This document shows, in pieces, positions 1-7,206 of a stretch of DNA of 38,335 nt. Below the pieces are notes generated by a model. The model made no database searches, was not told where the DNA came from, and saw only the letters and a program-made list of their open reading frames with translations. Source of the DNA: a virus; IMG/VR virus record IMGVR_UViG_3300009154_000121, positions 1 to 38,335 of that record, one strand, 5' to 3'. The translations under genes and the position numbers were made by a program. Each line of letters begins with the position of its first letter. The stretch's first letter is position 1.

Positions 1-40
1 AGCACTCAACCAGAGCGCGTATACATTGAAAACAACATGA
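1..40 (+). CDS. C-terminal end of an upstream CDS (partial)
   Basis: A frame open from the window edge reads ALNQSAYTLKTT and stops at a TGA at 38-40. This TGA overlaps the ATG at 37 as ATGA, the same junction used by many gene pairs in this window. That pattern is the only support. The alternative is that the next gene, whose own frame is also open to base 1, simply begins further upstream. Confidence 0.35.
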   Translation, partial: ALNQSAYTLKTT

Positions 41-387
41 AGGGTCGCACCCCCCTTCCAAGCAATACTGGTGTTTACGATATTGTTCTTACTCAGGGCG
101 ATACCTGGACTCGCGTATTTGACTTCCCGTATGACTTAACGGCTATTACTGTAAGCGCTCAGGCTAGAACATACCCAGGCTCACCTATGATTGCGGCAAC
201 ATTTGCTGTTACAGCCGTAGACTTACCTAACGGTAAAGTTCGACTATCACTAACTTCAGCCCAGACTGAGGACCTTCCTCTTAAATGTTTCTGGGATATT
301 CAACTTAAAAACGCAGACAATACTTGGAACCACACACTTGTTCGTGGCTTAGTGTTTGCTAACAGACAGGTAACGGAGGTTAACTAA
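37..387 (+). CDS. Small beta-rich virion protein, BppU/LtfC N-terminal-like
   Basis: This 116-residue protein opens with VYDIVLTQGDTWTRVFDF (about residues 13-30) and continues with alternating hydrophobic strands, ending in a short strand before TEVN. The 'D-I-x-x-x-Q-G-D-T' opening and this length are typical of the single beta-sandwich domain of phage baseplate upper proteins and LtfC-like proteins, which link fibres to the baseplate or fold as small virion proteins. It directly precedes four or more fibre genes, which fits a fibre-attachment role. The start is uncertain: no good ribosome site precedes ATG 37, and the frame stays open to base 1, so the protein may be longer at its N-terminus. 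The function is inferred from fold resemblance and context. Confidence 0.6.
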   Translation: MKGRTPLPSNTGVYDIVLTQGDTWTRVFDFPYDLTAITVSAQARTYPGSPMIAATFAVTAVDLPNGKVRLSLTSAQTEDLPLKCFWDIQLKNADNTWNHTLVRGLVFANRQVTEVN

Positions 388-1967
388 TGGCTGATGATGT
401 AACAGTAATTGTTACGGGAACTGATATTGGTCCGCAAGGTCCAATTGGAACCACCCCAGCAATTACAGTAACGGCTACAACAGTATCTCCAGGAGGCACT
501 GCTACTGCTACAATTACAGGCAGTGCTGTTGCTCCACTTATTACCTTTGGTATCCCTAGAGGCAACACTGGTGCTATGGCTGGTATGGCTTCTGTACAAC
601 CACCTCTTACTTGGAATGAGCCTTTACAACAAGTTGGTCTTGACCAAACTGGTATTTCTATTACCGCTACCCAAGTAAGTGGCACAGCTTTGACACAGGT
701 TACATCATTTGCAGGCGCTATTACAGGTACTGCTGGAGCAACTGTATTGGCTACATCTACGGTAACGACAGGTACATACCCTAAAGTTACGGTAAATAAT
801 AAAGGCATTGTTACTTCTGGTACGTCACTAGTCGCTTCTGATATCCCTACTATTACTGCATCTCAAGTATCTGGTACAGCCGCTGTTCTTAACGTTGCTA
901 ATACTTTTACAGGAACTGTAGCTGCGCCAACGGTTACCGCAACTTCAATAAACGCTACAACCGTAACCGCAACGACTGTTAATGCTACCCGTATGACAGT
1001 AACTTCTACTGCTACGTCCCCCACAGATGTTACTAATAAAGCATATGTAGATGCTACTGCTCAAGGTCTTAATGTTCATCCTTATTGTCGTGTAGCCTCT
1101 AAAGTGGCGCTTACAGGAAGCGTTACTTATACAAACGGTACGACTGACCAGTCACAAGGTTTAGGCATTGGGGCTAACTTAGTAATAACCACACAGCAAA
1201 TTGACGGGATTACTCTTGCGTATTTAGACCGTGTTCTTATTAAGAACCAGGCTAATTCTATTCATAACGGTATTTATTTTGTTAGCACTACGCCTAGTGC
1301 TACCATCACTTTGACCCGTGCCACAGATGCTAACAATAGTATTGCTGGTCAGGTAGCGGCGGGTGACTTCGTATTTATTGATACTGGTACTCAAAATAAT
1401 ACTGGTTGGATTGTAGATGCTGCTGGTACAGCTACTACTCCTGATAAAGGTATTAGAATTGGCACAGACAATATTAGTTTTACGCAGTTCTCTGGTGCTG
1501 GAACTTATACAGGAACCAACGGTGTAACGGTAGTTGGTAATGAAATTCAAGGTGTTGCGGCTTCTACAACTGCTGCTGGCGTAGCGTCCTTTAGTGCTAC
1601 TAACTTCTCTGTTACAGCGTCTGGTGTAGTTAATACTATCCAGAATATTACAACCACAGCAACCCCAATCTTTACTTCTATTAATGGCACAGTAATTCCT
1701 ACTAACAAAAATCTTGTAATAACAGAAGATATAGGATATTCTGTTCAAGGTTATGATGGTGACCTAGCGAGCATTGCTGGATTAGCGGGTACTACAGGAG
1801 CGCTTAGAAAAACGGCTGCTAATACTTGGGCGCTTGATACAGACATACATGGTATATTTGTATCGGGTACTACTCCTGGTACTGGAATTATAGACACTGG
1901 AGCGTTATGGGTTAATACTTCAACGTCGGCTACTATAGCATTTACAATTGACGGAGGCTCAGCCTAA
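387..1967 (+). CDS. Phage tail fibre protein with NKAYVD-type domain
   Basis: A 526-residue Thr/Ala/Gly-rich fibre protein. A short collagen-like GPQGPIG segment (about residues 15-21) is followed by beta-repeat sequence. Next comes a well-known fibre module starting at DVTNKAYVDA (about 213-222), with the downstream signatures LDRVLIKNQ, NGIYFV, LTRATDAN and ISFTQFSGAG. This module occurs in many tail fibre and collar proteins next to receptor-binding tips. A GGAGG ribosome site at 375-379 sits 7 bases before ATG 387, and the start overlaps the previous stop (TAATG). The last residues (about 490-526) resemble the 'G-A-L-W-x-N-T-S' fibre segments that precede the next protein's tip. It is likely a structural, trimeric adsorption fibre. 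I infer the trimer from the family and do not see it in the sequence. Confidence 0.85.
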   Translation: MADDVTVIVTGTDIGPQGPIGTTPAITVTATTVSPGGTATATITGSAVAPLITFGIPRGNTGAMAGMASVQPPLTWNEPLQQVGLDQTGISITATQVSGTALTQVTSFAGAITGTAGATVLATSTVTTGTYPKVTVNNKGIVTSGTSLVASDIPTITASQVSGTAAVLNVANTFTGTVAAPTVTATSINATTVTATTVNATRMTVTSTATSPTDVTNKAYVDATAQGLNVHPYCRVASKVALTGSVTYTNGTTDQSQGLGIGANLVITTQQIDGITLAYLDRVLIKNQANSIHNGIYFVSTTPSATITLTRATDANNSIAGQVAAGDFVFIDTGTQNNTGWIVDAAGTATTPDKGIRIGTDNISFTQFSGAGTYTGTNGVTVVGNEIQGVAASTTAAGVASFSATNFSVTASGVVNTIQNITTTATPIFTSINGTVIPTNKNLVITEDIGYSVQGYDGDLASIAGLAGTTGALRKTAANTWALDTDIHGIFVSGTTPGTGIIDTGALWVNTSTSATIAFTIDGGSA

Positions 1968-2716
1968 TGCCAAACTTACAATACTACAATGGCACTACGT
2001 GGGTTCCTATTCCAGGCGTGCAAGGTGCAGCGGGCACATTTTCTGGGGATGCTTCTACAATCACCACTGGCGTAGTTCCTGTTCTTTATGGAGGAACTGG
2101 TGCGTCTACCGCATCGGGTGCACTAACTAATTTAGATGCCTATAGTGTATCGAATTATTATGGTCACACGTACCAGAGCTCTACTATCTATGACATAATC
2201 TCTAGGTCTGCTGTTAACTCTAGTACTGGCGCCATCGGTAATGGCTTTGCTCGTATGACGCTTTTTACTCCGCACCGTAACATTACGGCTACCCAATTAA
2301 ACACATGGTGTGGAACCGCACCTTCTGATACCAGCACAGCTAAAAATCGCCAAATGGGTCTTTTTACTGTGACCGCTACTCAGTTTGTTCCATTAGCAGT
2401 ATCTGCAGGTAGTTCTACTTTATTTGATGCTGGTAGTGCCATCTCTACAGCGGCGATATCTACGACAACTTTAACTGCAGGAACTACCTATGCTTTTGGA
2501 GTTTTAGCGTATGGTTCTGGTGGAGGTACTTATACATCTGGTCCACAACTTGCTGCTATGGCTAACTCAAACGCTAATACAGCAGGTTTATTTACTTTAT
2601 CTCCTGCTATTTCTTATGTAGGTTCTGTTAGCATATCTAGCTTTGCTCTAGGCACCCCTTTGAATATATCTAACTTTACTTCTACTAACACAGTGCTGTG
2701 GGGCAGGATTACCTGA
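1967..2716 (+). CDS. Tail fibre or receptor-binding protein, paralogue A
   Basis: A 249-residue protein beginning MPNLQYYNGTTWVPIPG, a typical short fibre N-terminus that caps or continues a shaft, followed by GDAST.TTGV...YGGTG fibre-shaft repeats. The C-terminal two thirds form a beta-rich tip with FTPHRNITATQLNTWCGTA and a TLTAGTTYAFGVLAY strand pair, all shared with the next gene. A GGAGG at 1953-1957 precedes ATG 1967, and the start overlaps the previous stop as TAATG. It is likely a receptor-binding tip. Host-receptor specificity cannot be read from sequence. Confidence 0.75.
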   Translation: MPNLQYYNGTTWVPIPGVQGAAGTFSGDASTITTGVVPVLYGGTGASTASGALTNLDAYSVSNYYGHTYQSSTIYDIISRSAVNSSTGAIGNGFARMTLFTPHRNITATQLNTWCGTAPSDTSTAKNRQMGLFTVTATQFVPLAVSAGSSTLFDAGSAISTAAISTTTLTAGTTYAFGVLAYGSGGGTYTSGPQLAAMANSNANTAGLFTLSPAISYVGSVSISSFALGTPLNISNFTSTNTVLWGRIT

Positions 2717-3492
2717 TGCCTACTAATGGAACTATTAGTGCTAACGTACTTTACTATGATGGAAATGTTTTTGCAGATAATATTTCTGGACCAACTGGTG
2801 GTGTTGGTAATTTTATTGGAGACGCTTCTACAGTTAACTCTGGAATACTTGCTACCGCTAGAGGCGGAACTAATTACACCCAGGCTTCAGATGTTACGTC
2901 TACGTTAGATATACTTAGCAAAACAAGTTATTTAAACTTAACTTACCAATCATCTACTATTTTAGAGCCAGTTCAAAGATTATATGTTAATTCCGTAGTT
3001 GGTCTAACTAATAATGGTGTTCGTATTGTAATCTTTACCCCATCAAGAAACTTTACAGTATCTAAACTTGCTACTTGGTGTGGCACTGCTGGTACAGATA
3101 CTGGTGGAACAACTACCAGACGTATGGGCTTATTTACTCAAGATACACCAGGTGGGACATCTTGGACTTGCGTAGCCCGTACTGCAAGTGACGCTACTTT
3201 ATGGAATTCTACAGGATTAGCCGAAAGGTCACTAGATACTACTGGTGGATTTCCAAGCACTTACACCCTAACTGCTGGAACTACATACGCTTTAGGTGTT
3301 GTTTCTTATAATACAGGCGGAACTTACGGCGCTCCATCTTTGGCGTCAGAATCATCATCAGCTACCGTATACGCTGGTATGTACTCAACAGCACCTGCAA
3401 TGCAATACCTAGGGAGTGCGACAGAGTTTACGGGCACCAGCCAAACAATTGGTACGGTATCTTCTAATGCGGTTTGGTTTAGGTTGACATAA
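2716..3492 (+). CDS. Tail fibre or receptor-binding protein, paralogue B
   Basis: A paralogue of the preceding gene: the same N-terminal plan (YYDGNVFADN, GDAST.NSG, ARGGT), the same FTPSRNFTVSKLATWCGTA segment and the same LTAGTTYALGVVSY segment. I place the start at ATG 2716, which overlaps the upstream TGA (TGATG), rather than at the in-frame GTG 2698 inside the neighbour; MPTNG then matches its sister's MPNLQ opening. The Cys in 'W-C-G-T-A' is conserved in both copies. Only a weak AGGA-type ribosome site is seen, so translation is probably coupled to the previous gene. Tandem duplication followed by divergence is a common route to two receptor specificities. Confidence 0.75.
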   Translation: MPTNGTISANVLYYDGNVFADNISGPTGGVGNFIGDASTVNSGILATARGGTNYTQASDVTSTLDILSKTSYLNLTYQSSTILEPVQRLYVNSVVGLTNNGVRIVIFTPSRNFTVSKLATWCGTAGTDTGGTTTRRMGLFTQDTPGGTSWTCVARTASDATLWNSTGLAERSLDTTGGFPSTYTLTAGTTYALGVVSYNTGGTYGAPSLASESSSATVYAGMYSTAPAMQYLGSATEFTGTSQTIGTVSSNAVWFRLT

Positions 3493-4301
3493 TGCCTAGA
3501 GTATCTGAAATTAAAGTTCGTAGGTCTCCTAGAATTACTGCTGGAGATGTGCCAGGGTGGGAAACTGTTAACCCAATACTTGCTGTTGGCGAACTTGGTT
3601 TAAATACGGATAATAAAGACTTAAAAATTGGGGATAACTATACTGCTTGGAATAGCCTTCCAGGAATTACTGCTAAAACACTAACTACAACTTTGCCTAC
3701 GTCCCTTGGTGGAAGTGGCGGTGGAAGTACATCTTATTCTGGACCTTTGTCTATGATTTCACTAGCATCTGATTATACTTTAACTGGTGCTGGTGGTAGT
3801 GGTGCAGGGTCATTTGCTAGTACGGATACTGTACCGCTTTTTCCTAGTGGAGCCGCACTTTTAGCCAATACTGTTTATGAAATTGATGCTGATATTTTTT
3901 ATAGGCTTACTCCAAGCAATTCATCTTCACCCAGATTTTACACCTTAGCAACTAACGGACTAACTTTACAGGCGTCTGGGGCTGACCTTTTTATATTAGC
4001 TGGTAACCAAACCACCACCTCTGTTCCATCCGCTTTTGTAAAAGGTGAGCGCTGGAACACTGGGGCTAGTGCGGTAGCCCTAACAGTGACTACTGCGACT
4101 CTTCCTGGCGCATCTAACCCAGGTCTCAAGCTTACTATTAGAGGAGTAATTAGGACTAACGCTGCTGGTACATTTAACTTAGGTATATCTATTAGTACTG
4201 GTACAACCACAAACTCTAAAACTGTAGCAGGTTCTTATATGAAATTAACTAGAATTGGAGCTGTAGATAGTTCCGCGGACTCTATTGGAAGTTGGTCATA
4301 A
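3492..4301 (+). CDS. Tail fibre protein with Mtd/hyaluronidase-type N-terminal domain, paralogue C
   Basis: A 269-residue protein. The N-terminus MPRVSEIKVRRSPRITAG followed by ILAVGELGLNTDNKDLKIGD (about residues 30-49) is the small domain found at the start of many phage fibres and of the Mtd receptor-binding protein, with the pattern 'L-x-x-G-E-x-G-x-x-x-D-x-x-x-x-K-I-G-D'. A shaft-like LGGSGGGS segment follows, and then a beta-sandwich tip ending near GSYMKLTRIG. The tip is clearly related to that of the next gene, including the near-identical IRTNAAGTF strand. The start overlaps the upstream stop as TAATG. It is probably an adsorption protein. No reverse transcriptase or template repeat is visible, so the Mtd-like N-terminus does not imply a diversity-generating system. 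Confidence 0.75.
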   Translation: MPRVSEIKVRRSPRITAGDVPGWETVNPILAVGELGLNTDNKDLKIGDNYTAWNSLPGITAKTLTTTLPTSLGGSGGGSTSYSGPLSMISLASDYTLTGAGGSGAGSFASTDTVPLFPSGAALLANTVYEIDADIFYRLTPSNSSSPRFYTLATNGLTLQASGADLFILAGNQTTTSVPSAFVKGERWNTGASAVALTVTTATLPGASNPGLKLTIRGVIRTNAAGTFNLGISISTGTTTNSKTVAGSYMKLTRIGAVDSSADSIGSWS

Positions 4302-5380
4302 TGGCTAGAAATCAATTAATTCAAGTTAGACGGGACGCTGAAGCCAACTGGGTTTCTGCCCAAGCCGCTGCTCTACCTAATGCAATACTTGCTCAAGGTG
4401 AGTTTGGTTATGCTATAGACACTAAGATACTTAAAGTTGGTGACGGCTCTACTTTATGGGGAGACCTTCCTGCGGTTACTGCTGGAACCTTATCTACATC
4501 TTTGTCTACTACGCTCGGTGGTACAGGCTCTATCTATGGTGCGGCTCCAGCATTCTCATACTATACAATAAATAGTTCACCCAGCATTACTGCGGCTACA
4601 GTCACAGCCGCTACTGGTGCGTCTGGAACAGTGACATACACAGCCGCAAACAACTTCTTACCTGGTCATGTTGTAACTATTACTGGTTTAGGTACAGCCA
4701 GTGGCTCTTCCCTTAATTTATCTAGCGTTACAGTCGCAACTGCTACGTCTACCCAGTTTACTGTCAGCACTGCTACCGTAGGTGTTTCTTCTGGTAGTGG
4801 GTTAGCGACTTTACAGTCGTCAACTGCTCCTCGTCATCTGGCGTACACTTGGACTGGTGCGGCTGGAACTAATGGTTCTTTTACCACTACAGATGATGTT
4901 AAAGTGTTTGGTAAGGGTGCAGCGCTTCTTGCTAACACCGCATATGACATTGACATGCTAATTTCTTACCAGCTTACAGTTAGTGCTAACTGTACTCCTC
5001 GGCTATCTTTTACAGCCAGTAACGGATTAACCTTTCAAACTGGCGGCATTGATGTAGGTATGCTTATGTACTACTCAACATCAGCGGACACTACGCTTGT
5101 GACTAACACAAAAGCAGAGTTTTGGTTTACTGGAAATGCTCTAACTAATCAGCAGTTAACTCCTACAACTACAACTTTGACTACTACAACTCCGCTTTGG
5201 TATCTAAAAACTTGGGTTAAAGGTACAATTAGAACAAACGCTGCTGGTACTTTTACCCCTACCATAAATGTTAGCGCTGGTACATCTACAATTTCTCAGA
5301 TGCTTGACGGCTCTTACATTAAATTAACCCCTATTGGTACTGGCACATCTGCACCAACAACAATTGGAACGTGGGCATAA
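4301..5380 (+). CDS. Tail fibre protein with Mtd-like N-terminal domain and inserted beta domain, paralogue D
   Basis: A paralogue of the previous gene: the same N-terminal module (ILAQGEFGYAIDTKILKVGD, about residues 29-48) and the same tip with GTIRTNAAGTF and GSYIKLTPIG. Between shaft and tip, at about residues 97-172 (4589-4816), is an extra beta-rich domain containing FLPGHVVTITGL and STQFTVSTATVG. It is absent from the sister gene but recognisable in the 1209-aa baseplate protein at 21343-21549. The start is taken as ATG 4301 in a TAATG overlap; an in-frame TTG at 4292 lies inside the neighbour and is less likely. The likely role is receptor binding or fibre assembly. Confidence 0.75.
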   Translation: MARNQLIQVRRDAEANWVSAQAAALPNAILAQGEFGYAIDTKILKVGDGSTLWGDLPAVTAGTLSTSLSTTLGGTGSIYGAAPAFSYYTINSSPSITAATVTAATGASGTVTYTAANNFLPGHVVTITGLGTASGSSLNLSSVTVATATSTQFTVSTATVGVSSGSGLATLQSSTAPRHLAYTWTGAAGTNGSFTTTDDVKVFGKGAALLANTAYDIDMLISYQLTVSANCTPRLSFTASNGLTFQTGGIDVGMLMYYSTSADTTLVTNTKAEFWFTGNALTNQQLTPTTTTLTTTTPLWYLKTWVKGTIRTNAAGTFTPTINVSAGTSTISQMLDGSYIKLTPIGTGTSAPTTIGTWA

Positions 5381-5478
5381 TGGCGTGTAGAACAGGTTGT
5401 CCAACTCAGGACTGTGAAGATTACGCGGCTTGCTGTCGTGGAATTATGATTGACCGCACTAGTTTGCAGGTGAAGTAA
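5380..5478 (+). CDS. Hidden 32-residue cysteine-rich protein
   Basis: An ORF of 32 codons reading MACRTGCPTQDCEDYAACCR and ending LQVK. It is bounded on both sides by TAATG overlaps (stop of the fibre gene at 5378-5380, start of the neck gene at 5478), so it fits the translational coupling of its neighbours exactly. Five cysteines at residues 3, 7, 12, 18 and 19 suggest zinc binding. Small 'C-R-T-G-C-x-T-Q-D' proteins are, from memory, a recurring type in actinophage structural regions, but their function is unknown to me. Length cutoffs would normally hide it. Confidence 0.75.
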   Translation: MACRTGCPTQDCEDYAACCRGIMIDRTSLQVK

Positions 5479-6239
5479 TGTCTAGACCATACACCCCTAG
5501 TGGTCGTTTTGATACTGAGTTTGAAACAGAAGAAATCCACGACGCCATTACTAAAGACCTAACTAATCCAGTAGGTACTAATATACAGTGGTTTGTATGG
5601 AATGGCGTTACTACTGATGTTGACCCGATTTATGATGTGGGCTCAAACTACATAACCAGCACTACTGGGGTTAATAGAAATACTACTATGTCTGCGGCTG
5701 TGGGAACTACCGTGGTTACTGTGGCTTCTAATACTGGTCTAGTTGTAGGTATGGCGGCTAATGGTAACGGTATTCCAAACGGCGCTTTAATTAAATCTAT
5801 TTCTGGTACCAGCGTACGCCTTACTGCTAGGACTATTAAAACCATTACAGCAGGTACGGCAGTCAACTTTACCAATGATGGTAGGCAGTGGAAAGCCCCA
5901 GTTACCGTACCTGTTATCAAGGCTGTCTTGGGTCAAGGCTCAACTAACCTTGTACAGCAAGGTTTTTACAACGCTGACTCTATTACTTTTGTTATTGACC
6001 ACGATGTATTAACTGAGACCATTCCTGAAATGTTATACAAATTAAACCCGCTAAATGATGAGAACCCAGACCCACTTAACCGTGATAGAATTGTATGGAA
6101 GAACCAGGTTTATCGCCCGCTTCAGAATAACTATGCTGGTATTATTGCAGAGCGGTTTACTTTGCTGACATTCCAGTGCCAACAGATTATGCCAGAAGAG
6201 TTGGTCAACGACCCGCAGTTCCAAGCATACGCAAACTAG
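5478..6239 (+). CDS. Neck or head-tail connector-type virion protein with inserted Ig-like domain
   Basis: A 253-residue protein. The N- and C-terminal parts (residues 1-58 and about 133-253) look like one conserved globular virion protein, with WFVWNG, DPIYDVG, GRQWKAPVTVPVIKAV and a C-terminal Gln-rich LLTFQCQQIMPEELVNDPQF. Between DPIYDVG and GRQWKAP lies a Thr/Val-rich beta domain (about residues 60-132) containing TTVVTVASNTGLVVGM and GNGIPNGALIKSISG. This is the phage Ig-like module that appears to have been inserted. Its position between fibres and sheath and its similarity in style to neck proteins suggest a head-tail joining role. That role is inference. The start overlaps the Cys-rich gene's stop as TAATG. 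Confidence 0.6.
   Translation: MSRPYTPSGRFDTEFETEEIHDAITKDLTNPVGTNIQWFVWNGVTTDVDPIYDVGSNYITSTTGVNRNTTMSAAVGTTVVTVASNTGLVVGMAANGNGIPNGALIKSISGTSVRLTARTIKTITAGTAVNFTNDGRQWKAPVTVPVIKAVLGQGSTNLVQQGFYNADSITFVIDHDVLTETIPEMLYKLNPLNDENPDPLNRDRIVWKNQVYRPLQNNYAGIIAERFTLLTFQCQQIMPEELVNDPQFQAYAN
5655..5873 (+). other. Inserted beta-sandwich (Ig-like) domain in the neck-type protein
   Basis: This segment codes for residues 60-132 of the preceding CDS. Its pattern 'T-T-V-V-T-V-A-S-x-T-G-L-V-V-G-M ... G-I-P-x-G' differs in composition from the flanking sequence, being Thr/Val/Ala/Gly-rich. It resembles the inserts in the tail sheath (8713-9411) and in the gpJ-like baseplate protein (18536-18763). The boundaries are by eye. 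Confidence 0.55.
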
Positions 6240-6247
6240 GAGTAACT

Positions 6248-6367
6248 ATGTGTACAACATGTGGCTGTGGAGCCCCAAAAAACAAGCACGGGCAGAAAAC
6301 CCTTGCGGCGGCTAACAAAAAGTTTGCTGTTAAAAAACCTACTACAAAGAAATCAGGTAAAAAGTAA
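6248..6367 (+). CDS. Tiny Cys-cluster, Lys-rich protein 1
   Basis: A 39-residue protein: MCTTCGCGAPKNKHG followed by a basic tail with 11 lysines in total, ending KKSGKK. I chose ATG 6248 because AGGAG at 6238-6242 lies 5 bases upstream; the longer frame from 6176 overlaps the neck gene and is unlikely. Three cysteines at residues 2, 5 and 7 plus His14 could bind a metal, and the basic tail could bind DNA or RNA. It is the first of three coupled genes of similar design. Function unknown. Confidence 0.7.
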   Translation: MCTTCGCGAPKNKHGQKTLAAANKKFAVKKPTTKKSGKK

Positions 6368-6579
6368 TGTGTAAAAATTGCGGTAAAGCAAAGTGCAGTT
6401 GTAAGGCTGCTGACAAGAAGCAAGATGCCAAAACCACTAAAGGCATGACTCCTGCACAGAAGGCTAAGTTCGCCAAAGAAGATAAGAAGATGGACAAGAA
6501 GCCTATGTCTCGCAAAGAAGACGCTAAGAAAGACGCCGCTCTTGCTAAGAAAGTTGCACCTAAAAAAGGTAAGAAGTAA
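6367..6579 (+). CDS. Tiny Cys-cluster, Lys-rich protein 2
   Basis: A 70-residue protein starting MCKNCGKAKCSCKAADKK (Cys at 2, 5, 10 and 12), followed by a charged Lys/Asp/Ala helix-like tail ending KKGKK. It overlaps both neighbours by one base (TAATG). It shares its N-terminal Cys cluster and C-terminal Lys run with the previous gene, which suggests duplication. Candidate roles are DNA binding, packaging into the virion as an internal basic protein, or a metal-binding accessory factor. None is demonstrable from the sequence. Confidence 0.75.
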   Translation: MCKNCGKAKCSCKAADKKQDAKTTKGMTPAQKAKFAKEDKKMDKKPMSRKEDAKKDAALAKKVAPKKGKK

Positions 6580-6794
6580 TGGCTAAAGAAGATTACATTG
6601 CTCGTACACCTAAAGCAAGTAGCATCAAGGCTAAACCTGCCAAGGTAGAAAAAGTTATGGGCGAGTACAAAAAGGGTGAACTTCACTCAGGTAAGCCAGG
6701 TCCTGGAAAAGGTCCTGTAGTTAAGTCAAAGAAACAAGCCACGGCTATCGCTCTTTCTGAGGGTCGCAAGGCTACTAAGAAAGGTAATAAATAA
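6579..6794 (+). CDS. DUF6496-like small basic protein
   Basis: A 71-residue protein. The stretch VMGEYKKGELHSGKPGPGKG (residues 26-45) followed by PVVKSKKQATAIALSEGRKA matches my memory of the DUF6496 pattern 'V-M-x-E-x-x-x-G-x-L-x-S-G ... V-x-x-x-x-Q-A-x-A-I-A-L-S-E-A', common in phages and some bacteria and of unknown function. It begins in a TAATG overlap with the previous Lys-rich gene and ends in another with the next. It lacks the N-terminal Cys cluster of its two neighbours. Confidence 0.75.
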   Translation: MAKEDYIARTPKASSIKAKPAKVEKVMGEYKKGELHSGKPGPGKGPVVKSKKQATAIALSEGRKATKKGNK

Positions 6795-7084
6795 TGGCGT
6801 ATAACCATGTTAATCTTACTGTGCAGACTACCCCTACAGCACTTGTAACCATTCCAGCGGGTAATCCTAATACTTTTGTAACTATTCAAAATAACCATAG
6901 CGCGGCTTTGTTTATCGGTGACGGTACTGTAACTGCAACAACTGCAGGCGCAACATCAGGGGTTAGTGTTGCGGCGGCAGGCTCAATTTCATTGTGGCTG
7001 CAGTCAAACTCTACTGTTTACGGGGTTACGGTTGCTACGACTGCTGCTGGTGTAGTTAAAGCTATCTACTCAACAGTAGTTTAA
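6794..7084 (+). CDS. Small beta-rich protein, possible head decoration or virion protein
   Basis: A 96-residue protein made almost wholly of short beta strands, with TALVTIPAG, FVTIQNNHSAALFIGDG, a Gly/Ser loop and GSISLWLQSNSTVYGV. The 'x-I-x-N-x-x-x-A-x-L-x-I-G-D-x-x-V-T' style is typical of small phage beta-barrel proteins annotated as decoration or minor virion proteins. It is the last gene before a strong terminator, so it ends this operon. The role is inferred from composition and place. Confidence 0.55.
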   Translation: MAYNHVNLTVQTTPTALVTIPAGNPNTFVTIQNNHSAALFIGDGTVTATTAGATSGVSVAAAGSISLWLQSNSTVYGVTVATTAAGVVKAIYSTVV

Positions 7085-7101
7085 AAACTAATATTGATTT
7101 A

Positions 7102-7122
7102 GCGGGCGAAAGCCCGCTTTTT
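7102..7122 (+). terminator. Rho-independent terminator with GAAA tetraloop
   Basis: A perfect 6-bp GC stem (GCGGGC at 7102-7107, GCCCGC at 7112-7117) closed by a GAAA tetraloop is followed directly by TTTTT. It lies 17 bases after the stop of the beta-rich gene. This is the clearest intrinsic terminator in the window, and it separates the fibre and small-protein block from the tail operon. Confidence 0.9.
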
Positions 7123-7137
7123 CATTTATCCTTGTAG

Positions 7138-7187
7138 TAGTTCCATGCGGGAACTAAAGCACTACCCTTGCCGAATACCTTGCGAAT
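7138..7187 (+). promoter_or_regulatory. Regulatory gap: inverted repeat and direct repeat upstream of the tail operon
   Basis: TAGTTCC (7138-7144) and GGAACTA (7150-7156) form a perfect 7-bp inverted repeat with a 5-base loop. An imperfect direct repeat follows: CCTTGCCGAAT at 7166-7176 and CCTTGCGAAT at 7178-7187. The stretch lies between the terminator and the next ribosome site, so it may hold an operator or leader structure. No convincing -35/-10 pair is seen here. Confidence 0.4.
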
Positions 7188-7206
7188 CTCCACCAAAGGA
7201 GTTTAA

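Noticed and set aside
380-808. 142-aa open frame on the - strand
   Set aside because: Val/Pro/Ala-rich antisense shadow of the fibre gene, with no motif or ribosome site.
1224-1748. 174-aa open frame on the - strand within the fibre gene
   Set aside because: It is antisense to a convincing fibre protein, rich in Ser/Asn/Cys/Tyr with no family resemblance, and lacks a ribosome site. It reads as a shadow of Thr/Ala-rich coding sequence.
3492-5380. Diversity-generating retroelement, suggested by Mtd-like fibre N-termini
   Set aside because: No reverse transcriptase, template repeat or adenine-biased variable repeat was found in the window.
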